Assembly: GCA_028281425.1 (NCBI GenBank)
Contig: JANQJX010000174.1
Location: 1-7,801 of the forward strand
Reading direction: 5' to 3'
Length of the DNA: 7,801 nucleotides
DNA from: Simkania sp.
GTDB lineage: Bacteria > Chlamydiota > Chlamydiia > Chlamydiales > Simkaniaceae
The stretch's first letter is position 1; the number at the start of each line of letters is the position of its first letter. Positions 1-5,380 of this stretch are shown piece after piece. The position numbers were made by a program, and so were the translations under genes. The notes under the pieces are model-generated. The model was not told the origin of the DNA and did no database searches. It saw nothing but the letters and a program-made list of their open reading frames with translations.

Positions 1-831
1 TCCCTCTGCTTTTTTGACTCTCCCTTCTAAAAAAACTCGAAGTTCGAGCTTTGGAAATCTTTCTGGCTCTTCTAAATAATAGCCAAATGGACCACGAACA
101 AGTTTTTTTTCAATCTCTTTTGTCCTTTCTTGGAAATAAGATTCAATATCATGAAATAATTCTCCTAAACGACAAAAGTTTTGTTTGATCTTCTTGCCAA
201 ATTTTTCTTCTAGAAAAGGGAAAATCTGATGACGCATACGAGCGCGTAAATAGCGCAAATCATCATTGGTTGGATCAAAAAAAGACGCAATTTCCTTACC
301 TTTAAGATAATTTTTAAGTTCCTCTTTAGTTACGGTTAATAAAGGACGCCAAAGAGTTAGATCTTTTTGCAGGGCTTCTTGTCTCATCCCAATAAGACCT
401 TTTACCCTCGATCCTTCACAAAATCTCTTAAAAACTGTCTCAGCTTGATCATCTCTATGATGAGCTAAAAGAAGGGCTTGAAAATTCCATTTCTTTTGAA
501 GAGATCCAAAGTATTGATAGCGAGCAGTGCGATAGCGTTCTTCTAAATTTGATCCTTTTAGGGGAGAAAGTTGTTTTTGATGAAAAGGAAGAGAGAAAAA
601 TTGGACAAGCTTCTCAAGGGCTTTAGCCTCTGCTTCACTTTCTTTCCTCCAGGCATGATCGACATGAGCAATATGAAGCTCAAAAGGAATCTTCTTTTGA
701 ACTTCTAAAAGCAAAAAGAAAAGGGCAAGCGAATCGTTTCCTCCAGATAATGCAAGAAAAAGAGGACCTTTCTCTTCTTTTAGACGAGGAGAAAGGAAAT
801 CGGCGATTTTTTTCATTAAAAAATATGACAT
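1..831 (-). CDS. tilS: tRNA(Ile)-lysidine synthetase TilS, N-terminal part (gene runs off the left edge)
   Basis: I translated the minus strand by eye: 277 codons are open from the ATG at 829-831 to position 1. TilS uses ATP to attach lysine to the wobble cytidine (C34) of tRNA-Ile(CAU), so that it reads AUA instead of AUG; it is a cytoplasmic and normally essential enzyme. The PP-loop ATPase signature SGGNDS is at residues 29-34 after a hydrophobic strand (LFLAL). Other family marks follow in order: HVDHAWRKES (55-64), LAHHRDDQAET (122-132), a WRPLL block (161-165) and DPTNDDLRYLRARMRH (186-201). The C-terminal tRNA-binding part lies outside the window. A second in-frame ATG is at residue 6 (814-816); neither start has a convincing Shine-Dalgarno sequence, and I keep the longer form. 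It is divergent from lptF. The family assignment is firm. Confidence 0.95.
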   Translation of the reverse strand, partial: MSYFLMKKIADFLSPRLKEEKGPLFLALSGGNDSLALFFLLLEVQKKIPFELHIAHVDHAWRKESEAEAKALEKLVQFFSLPFHQKQLSPLKGSNLEERYRTARYQYFGSLQKKWNFQALLLAHHRDDQAETVFKRFCEGSRVKGLIGMRQEALQKDLTLWRPLLTVTKEELKNYLKGKEIASFFDPTNDDLRYLRARMRHQIFPFLEEKFGKKIKQNFCRLGELFHDIESYFQERTKEIEKKLVRGPFGYYLEEPERFPKLELRVFLEGRVKKAEG

Positions 832-836
832 CGGCT

Positions 837-865
837 TTGAGGGAAAAAAGAAAAAAGGATATAGT
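837..865 (+). promoter_or_regulatory. putative sigma70-type promoter for the lptFG operon
   Basis: TTGAGG (837-842) and TATAGT (860-865) are separated by 17 bases within the 47-bp gap between the divergent tilS and lptF starts. Predicted transcription would begin near 872, only a few bases before the ATG at 879. That implies either a nearly leaderless message or use of the second ATG at 900. Inferred from box match and spacing only. Confidence 0.4.
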
Positions 866-878
866 AAAAGCAAATTAA

Positions 879-1994
879 ATGGTGTACTTCAATAAAACAA
901 TGCCCCTTCTTTGGCGCTATTTGCTCCGCAACTACTTTCAGGTCTTTTTCTTATGTATCAGCAGTTTTATCTTGCTTCTTCTCTTAACAAGGCTTCAAGA
1001 AATTGCAAGGCTTGCCTCATTTGATTCAAATTTGGTCACTCTCTTTCTGTTTACATTGTGCCAAATTCCCTATATTTTACCTATTGCAATCCCCATTTCT
1101 GGTCTGATTGCAGCTATATTACTCTCAAAACGCTTAAGCCAGGACCTCGAGCTTACTGTTTTTCGCTCAGTAGGCTTAAGTTTAACAAAAATCACAATCC
1201 CCCTCCTTATAAGTGCTTGTTTACTCTCCCTTATCAACTTTGTCATTGTCTCTGAACTCACACCCAGATCTCGTCTCCTCTCTCAAAAATTATTTTATAA
1301 AGCTTCAACAATCAATCCTCTTTTTTTAATAAAGAACCATAAAGCACTTAAACCCAAAAACTCTTATATCGATATGGAAATGAGCAGTGTGGATAAAAAG
1401 GCAAGTGATGTTGTCTTTGCAATGCAAAACAAATCACAAAACCGTTTAACTCTTTTAATTGCAAAGCACCTTTGTCTCAAAAAAAACCAACTCATTGGAG
1501 AAAATGTCTCCTTGATCACTCATATAGACTCTAATGATCACACCCAATTCGACCACCTTATTATCGATAACCAACAAAAGATGTTTACATCAGCTCAAGC
1601 CTTCTCTGAAATGATGCAAAGAGACCATTTTTCATTGGGATTTGAATTCTATCCTTTAAGAGAGTTGATTCAAATGCTCTCAATGCAAAAAAACAAGCCA
1701 AAAATAAAAAACAAGCTCTACTTTGAACTTAACCGTCGCCTTTTTTTCTCCCTTATCACTTATGCTTTCACCTTTATGGGGATTTCGATGGGACTCCAAA
1801 TTGGAAAAGAAAGAAAACAAAAAGGAATCATCTTAGCGATCCTTTTAACAGCACTGACCTTTATCTGTTCTATTGCTGCAAAATCGTATTATCTTTCCTT
1901 TGAACGCTCCCTTTTCTTTTATCTTTTTCCCAATATACTCATTTTTTCTTGCTCTTTTTGGTTTCAAAAACGGGCTAGGGAAGGAATTGAATGA
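879..1994 (+). CDS. lptF: LptF/YjgP-family permease of the lipopolysaccharide export ABC transporter
   Basis: Predicted inner-membrane subunit that, with LptG and the LptB ATPase, extracts lipopolysaccharide from the inner membrane and passes it to the periplasmic Lpt bridge. The 371-residue length is normal for YjgP/YjgQ proteins. The layout is typical: three N-terminal membrane segments (about 20-37, 53-82, 104-125), a soluble periplasmic domain (about 126-287), then three more membrane segments (about 288-307, 316-335, 345-363). The start reads MVYFNKTMPLLWRYLLRNYF; family members usually begin close to an LxRYxxR motif, so Met8 (position 900) is a plausible alternative start. No Shine-Dalgarno is visible for either. 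The last codons overlap lptG. Naming it F rather than G follows the usual gene order (F first) and is less certain than the family. An lptB gene is not in this window. Confidence 0.85.
   Translation: MVYFNKTMPLLWRYLLRNYFQVFFLCISSFILLLLLTRLQEIARLASFDSNLVTLFLFTLCQIPYILPIAIPISGLIAAILLSKRLSQDLELTVFRSVGLSLTKITIPLLISACLLSLINFVIVSELTPRSRLLSQKLFYKASTINPLFLIKNHKALKPKNSYIDMEMSSVDKKASDVVFAMQNKSQNRLTLLIAKHLCLKKNQLIGENVSLITHIDSNDHTQFDHLIIDNQQKMFTSAQAFSEMMQRDHFSLGFEFYPLRELIQMLSMQKNKPKIKNKLYFELNRRLFFSLITYAFTFMGISMGLQIGKERKQKGIILAILLTALTFICSIAAKSYYLSFERSLFFYLFPNILIFSCSFWFQKRAREGIE
1981..1994 (+). promoter_or_regulatory. Shine-Dalgarno and ATGA start/stop overlap coupling lptF to lptG
   Basis: AAGGA at 1981-1985, inside the last codons of lptF, sits five bases before the lptG ATG, whose first four bases ATGA also contain the lptF stop. 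It is the clearest ribosome binding site in the window and fixes the lptG start. The arrangement implies coupled translation and matched output of the two partner subunits. Confidence 0.75.
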
Positions 1995-3073
1995 TTGGCA
2001 AATACCTTTGGGAACGTTACTTAATTAAAGAAACCCTAAAAACTTTCTTTCTTTTTCTTTTTTCCTTTTATTTTCTTTATCTTCTTATCGATTACTCGAT
2101 GCATCTCCAGCAAATCATGAAAAGTGAAAAGCTCAAAATCAAAGAATTGATGCTTTATTATTTCATGCTCTTTAGTAAACGCTTGACGCTTTTGCTTCCT
2201 CTTGCACTTTTGATTTCTTCTTTAAAAGTGCTCACTTCCATGAACCGAAAAAACGAGCTGCTCGCCTTAGAATCAGGAGGAATTGGGATAAAATCCCTCA
2301 TGCGTCCTTTTTTTTTCATTGCCCTTTTATGTGTTGGGATCAACTACTTCAATTCTGAAATGCTATCATCCCGTTCTCTTATTTTCATCAACCTTTTTGA
2401 AAAAAAATTTTTCAAAAGTAAAAAAAAACCCTATAACAATAAAGAGAGCATGCACATTTTAGTGCTCGAAGATGGCTCCCGTCTTATTTATCAAGATTAT
2501 GATCAAGAAAATCGACTCCTCTTAGATCTCTTTTATGTCTTATCAACCGATGAGATCTATACGATGAAAACGTTGAGCCTAAAAGAGGGGCTTTGCATTG
2601 GAAACAAAGTAGACAGACTCAATCGCAATGAAAACGGATTCATTGAAAAGAAAGATTCTTTTGACACCTTTCTTTTCTCTTCGCTCACCATTGATCCAAC
2701 ATTTAAAGATACCTTAGAAAGGCCTTTAGAAAACCGCTCCATTCAAGATCTTATCTCTTTGCTAAGAAAAAAAAGAAAGCCTACGAGTGCCATACAGTCC
2801 CATCTTCTTTTTAAACTTTTAATGCCCTTGCTTCCTCTTTTTGTCATGATTGGTATCATTCCCTATACGATTGTCTTTAAACTTTCTTCAAGCCCTTTTA
2901 TTCTCTTTGCTATTGCCATTTTTGGATACATTGCTTTTTTCTCAGTGCTCAAAGCTTGCTTGATTTTATCTCAAGCTCAAGTGGTCTCCCCTTTTTGGGC
3001 TTTTTTAACACCTACTTTTTTATTTCTTTTTTTCTTTGGGAGAAAATTTTTAAACACCAAATCGATGAAATAA
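1991..3073 (+). CDS. lptG: LptG/YjgQ-family permease of the lipopolysaccharide export ABC transporter
   Basis: Predicted second transmembrane subunit of the Lpt exporter, paralogous to the preceding protein and expected to form the LptF-LptG heterodimer on LptB. It has 360 residues with the same plan: membrane segments near 17-36, 54-82 and 104-120, a periplasmic domain to about 270, then segments near 273-292, 299-325 and 333-351. The cytoplasmic stretch NELLALESGGI (88-98), followed by a basic residue and a new membrane segment, is the characteristic YjgP/YjgQ coupling region. The start codon overlaps the lptF stop in ATGA (1991-1994) and is preceded five bases upstream by AAGGA (1981-1985), a good Shine-Dalgarno; translational coupling is likely. 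The stop codon TAA (3071-3073) runs directly into a dispersed repeat. Confidence 0.85.
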   Translation: MIGKYLWERYLIKETLKTFFLFLFSFYFLYLLIDYSMHLQQIMKSEKLKIKELMLYYFMLFSKRLTLLLPLALLISSLKVLTSMNRKNELLALESGGIGIKSLMRPFFFIALLCVGINYFNSEMLSSRSLIFINLFEKKFFKSKKKPYNNKESMHILVLEDGSRLIYQDYDQENRLLLDLFYVLSTDEIYTMKTLSLKEGLCIGNKVDRLNRNENGFIEKKDSFDTFLFSSLTIDPTFKDTLERPLENRSIQDLISLLRKKRKPTSAIQSHLLFKLLMPLLPLFVMIGIIPYTIVFKLSSSPFILFAIAIFGYIAFFSVLKACLILSQAQVVSPFWAFLTPTFLFLFFFGRKFLNTKSMK

Positions 3074-3107
3074 CCCCTATTTCGCATTCCTACTCTTTCG
3101 ACAAGAG
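3074..3107. repeat. dispersed repeat copy plus small hairpin directly after the lptG stop
   Basis: The stop codon is followed at once by CCCCTATTTCGCATTCC (3074-3090) and then CTCTT-TCGAC-AAGAG (3093-3107), a perfect 5-bp stem with a 5-base loop. The first part is the reverse complement of the GGGCAnGCGAAAT repeat seen at 4742-4760 and 5166-5184. The whole unit aligns with 5022-5043, sharing ATTTCGCAT, then CC, then CTCTTTCGA in the same order. The hairpin may act as an mRNA 3' end, but the T-run (3118-3123) lies about ten bases further on, so it is not a textbook terminator. Confidence 0.55.
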
Positions 3108-3159
3108 CGGCAGATTGTTTTTTCTGGTGCCAAAAAAAATCGTCTTTTTATCTCAAACA

Positions 3160-3168
3160 TGTTAATAT
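3160..3168 (+). promoter_or_regulatory. weak extended -10 element upstream of the M32 carboxypeptidase
   Basis: TGTTAATAT at 3160-3168 matches an extended -10 (TGn plus TAATAT), about 35 bases before the ATG. No convincing -35 box lies at the right distance, so this is a low-confidence suggestion. It is offered because the 130-bp spacer after lptG implies the carboxypeptidase may have its own promoter. Confidence 0.25.
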
Positions 3169-3203
3169 CAAAGAAATTTGCTTAAAGTTAAAAAGCCAAA
3201 CTT

Positions 3204-4709
3204 ATGTATTCTGCTTATGAAGACCTTTTAGCAATTGGAAAAAAGCTCTCGCTTCTCAAATCTCTAAAAGCCATCTTAAACTGGGACCAAGAGACTTTCA
3301 TGCCTAAAGGAGCTCTTTCCTTTCGGAGTGAACAAAATGGTTTAATTTCAACAATCATCCATGAAACAAAAACAGGAAAAAAATTCACAAAAGCCTTAAG
3401 TCAGCTCATCAATCTTAAGACAGGAACCTTTCTTATAGAAGATTTCGATGAAGAAAAAAAGATAAATTTAAGAGAATGGCGGTCTGATTATTTAAACCAA
3501 ATCCATCTTCCAGCTGCTTTTGTCACAAATTTTGCTAAAATAACTTCAAAAGCAACAAGCGCTTGGTCAGATGCAAAGAAAAACAACTGTTTTAATTCTT
3601 TTGCTCCTTATCTCGAATCCATTCTCTCCTTATGCATGCAAAAAGCAGACTATCTTACTTACGAAGACCACCCTTATGATGCCCTTCTCTCCCTCCATGA
3701 AAAAGGGATGACAACGAAAAAATTACGCTTGTTTTTTGCGCAATTAAAACCTTTTTTAAAAAATCTTTTAAAAACAGTTGCAAATAAGCCTCAAGCTTCG
3801 ACCTCTTTTCTTCAAATCAAAGAGACTAAAGAAGCTTTAAGTGACTTTAACCACTTTCTCTTAAACCTTGTTGGAATCAATAGCAATTATTCCCGTCTTG
3901 ATCATTCTGAACATCCTTTTTGCTTTGTGATGCATCCCTCTGATGTCAGGCTCACAACCTGTAAAAATTTTAGGAGTCTTATAGAACCCATTCGCGCTCT
4001 CATGCATGAAGCTGGGCATGCTCTTTATGAACTCTCTCTTCCCAAAGAACATTTTGGATCTCCGCTTGGAGAATTTGCTTCTATGGGCATTCATGAATCT
4101 CAATCTCGCTTTTTCGAAACCTTTATTGGCCTTAGTCGTCCCTTTTGGCAATTTGCTTATCCAAAATTACAAAAGATGTTTCCAAAAAATTTCAAGAAGA
4201 TTGATTTAGACACCTTTTACCAAGGCATTATCTCCTTTCACTTATCTCCTATTCGCATCTCCGCAGATGAAATTTCCTATATCCTCCACATTATTTTACG
4301 CTTTGAAATCGAACTCCTCCTTTTTGAAGAAAAATTAAAGGTCAAAGACCTTCCAGATATGTGGAATCAAAAAACAAACGAGCTTCTTGGGATTCAGCCA
4401 CAAAATGATAGAGAAGGCTGCCTGCAAGATATTCACTGGGCAGCAGGATTTTTTGGTTATTTTCCTTGCTATGCACTTGGCACTCTTTATGCAGGACAAA
4501 TTTATGAAACTTTAAAAAAGACCTTTCCCGATTTTGAAACCCAAATTGCTTCGGGAAATTTTTCTTTCATTCACCTCTTCTTAAATGAAAATATCTACCG
4601 TTTTGGACGTCGCTATCAATCTTTGGAAATCATCGAAATGCTTTCAAAAGAAGAGTTCTCCCCTCTTCCTTATATGAACTATTTAAAAGAAAAGTATTCC
4701 CCTCTTTAA
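3204..4709 (+). CDS. M32-family zinc carboxypeptidase (carboxypeptidase Taq)
   Basis: Cytosolic metallopeptidase expected to remove C-terminal amino acids from peptides; its role here is probably peptide recycling. The 501-residue length is the usual size for M32. The zinc site is intact: HEAGH at 268-272 supplies two His ligands and the catalytic Glu269, and HESQSR at 297-302 supplies the third ligand Glu298, 30 residues after His268 as in the characterised archaeal enzyme. Other M32 signatures are WDQETFMP near the N-terminus (about 27-34), DVRLTT (247-252), IRISADE (350-356) and QDIHWAAGFFGYFPCYALG (408-426). No signal peptide is present. The start at 3204 gives a normal M32 N-terminus, although no clear Shine-Dalgarno precedes it. 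It follows lptG by 130 bp and is probably a separate transcription unit. The function is clear; the physiological substrate is unknown. Confidence 0.95.
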   Translation: MYSAYEDLLAIGKKLSLLKSLKAILNWDQETFMPKGALSFRSEQNGLISTIIHETKTGKKFTKALSQLINLKTGTFLIEDFDEEKKINLREWRSDYLNQIHLPAAFVTNFAKITSKATSAWSDAKKNNCFNSFAPYLESILSLCMQKADYLTYEDHPYDALLSLHEKGMTTKKLRLFFAQLKPFLKNLLKTVANKPQASTSFLQIKETKEALSDFNHFLLNLVGINSNYSRLDHSEHPFCFVMHPSDVRLTTCKNFRSLIEPIRALMHEAGHALYELSLPKEHFGSPLGEFASMGIHESQSRFFETFIGLSRPFWQFAYPKLQKMFPKNFKKIDLDTFYQGIISFHLSPIRISADEISYILHIILRFEIELLLFEEKLKVKDLPDMWNQKTNELLGIQPQNDREGCLQDIHWAAGFFGYFPCYALGTLYAGQIYETLKKTFPDFETQIASGNFSFIHLFLNENIYRFGRRYQSLEIIEMLSKEEFSPLPYMNYLKEKYSPL

Positions 4710-4760
4710 CCCCTATTTCTCCTAAACGTGGATGTTTAAAAGGGCAAGCGAAATAGGGGC
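4710..4760. repeat. inverted repeat immediately after the carboxypeptidase stop codon
   Basis: CCCCTATTTC (4710-4719) and GAAATAGGGG (4750-4759) are perfect 10-bp inverted arms. A smaller stem, TAAAC/GTTTA (4723-4727, 4734-4738) with loop GTGGAT, is nested inside. The right arm belongs to the 19-base repeat GGGCAAGCGAAATAGGGGC (4742-4760). The left arm begins directly after the TAA stop, exactly as the related copy does after lptG. No T-run follows, so it is either a non-canonical 3' processing or termination structure or an inserted repeat. Confidence 0.6.
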
Positions 4761-4906
4761 TCATCCTTGATATCAACCTTTTAATTTCTCCATGTTTTGG
4801 GAGTGCCTTCACTCAAGTTTACCATTTGTAGTGTACAATTTTTCGGAGGGGATTTCTCATTTTTTTCAAAAATTTAATTTGTCTCAAATTGACATAATGG
4901 GCCTAC
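4761..4906. other. non-coding spacer with short palindromes only
   Basis: No convincing coding frame or RNA gene is seen. Small symmetric sites are present: TTGATATCAA (4767-4776); GAGTG-CCTT-CACTC (4801-4814); and TTGTA-GTG-TACAA (4826-4838) followed by five T. The last could be a feeble terminator for plus-strand transcripts leaving the carboxypeptidase gene, but its stem is AT-rich and only 5 bp. Confidence 0.4.
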
Positions 4907-5226
4907 CTTAAACTGAAGAATCACCGTCTAAAGGATCTTTTCTCCCTAGGCTTGAGAAAGGTGCCAATTCATAACTTCTTGAAAGCAAGAGATGTGCAAC
5001 TTTCTCAAGCCTCACCCGCGCATTTCGCATGCCCCTCTTTCGAAAAGGCACACGCGAATGTTTTTTGAAATCTCAAGAAATTCTCGAATGGATAAGGTTG
5101 CAACCTCATCTAAAAGAATTTATGGGATGTGTGAGCAAAATAAAGAATGTAGATTTTTCTAGATTGGGCACGCGAAATGCGGGCTAAGGCGAAAAGACCC
5201 TTTAGACGATGATTTTCCAGTTCAAG
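4907..5226. repeat. 320-bp nested inverted-repeat element (MITE-like or structured RNA)
   Basis: The outer arms 4907-4942 and 5191-5226 are inverted copies matching at 31 of 36 positions, with no gap; the core CGTCTAAAGG-R-TCTTTTC has one difference in 18. Similarity continues weakly outward toward 4894 and 5239. Inside are a perfect 13-bp hairpin AGGCTTGAGAAAG/CTTTCTCAAGCCT (4948-4960, 5000-5012); a second long-range stem, 5015-5034 with 5166-5183 (about 17 pairs, one A-C mismatch, a 2-base bulge); and a 12-base palindrome AGGTTGCAACCT (5095-5106). The stems nest without crossing, as in a multi-branched folded molecule. There is no recognisable transposase frame inside. A non-autonomous mobile element with degenerate terminal inverted repeats and a structured RNA are both compatible. 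No clear target-site duplication was found. Confidence 0.6.
5166..5184 (+). repeat. copy of the GGGCAnGCGAAAT dispersed repeat
   Basis: GGGCACGCGAAATGCGGGC matches the copy at 4742-4760 at 16 of 19 positions. It is also the right arm of the inner long-range stem of the 4907-5226 element; the left arm (5015-5034, minus orientation) is another copy. These copies link the element to the spacers after lptG and after the carboxypeptidase gene. Confidence 0.6.
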
Positions 5227-5380
5227 ATATCCCTTTTATATGGCATAAGTTTCTCTATCTTAAATATCGATGATGCATAAACCATTTAATTTCATTTACT
5301 TAAGAAAGTTTTTCATTTTATTAAAAAAAATGATATAATTAATATATAAGTTAATAAAACAATTAAAAAATAAATAAATT
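5227..5380 (+). promoter_or_regulatory. AT-rich leader with extended -10 promoter for the USP gene
   Basis: The 154 bases before the USP start are strongly AT-rich and hold no gene. TGATATAAT at 5331-5339 is a perfect extended -10 (TGn plus TATAAT). The best -35 candidate at the right distance is TTTCAT (5311-5316), which is poor, as extended -10 promoters tolerate. Transcription would start near 5346, giving a leader of about 35 bases. No Shine-Dalgarno is visible before the ATG at 5381; the leader is nearly all A and T, which may help initiation by lacking structure. Confidence 0.5.

Noticed and set aside
3093..3123. Rho-independent terminator after lptG
   Set aside because: The 5-bp stem ends about ten bases before the T-run; the spacing is wrong for a standard terminator.
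3861..4151. 96-codon open frame on the minus strand
   Set aside because: It lies within the well-supported M32 gene, opposite the zinc-site region, and shows no family motif; a reverse-strand shadow.
4710..4760. Rho-independent terminator after the carboxypeptidase gene
   Set aside because: The 10-bp stem has a 30-base interior and is followed by CTCATCC rather than a T-run, so it is listed as a repeat instead.
4710..5380. tRNA, CRISPR array or small coding gene in the long spacer
   Set aside because: No cloverleaf with a CCA-adjacent acceptor stem, no regularly spaced direct repeats and no frame with a convincing start; the symmetry is all inverted.
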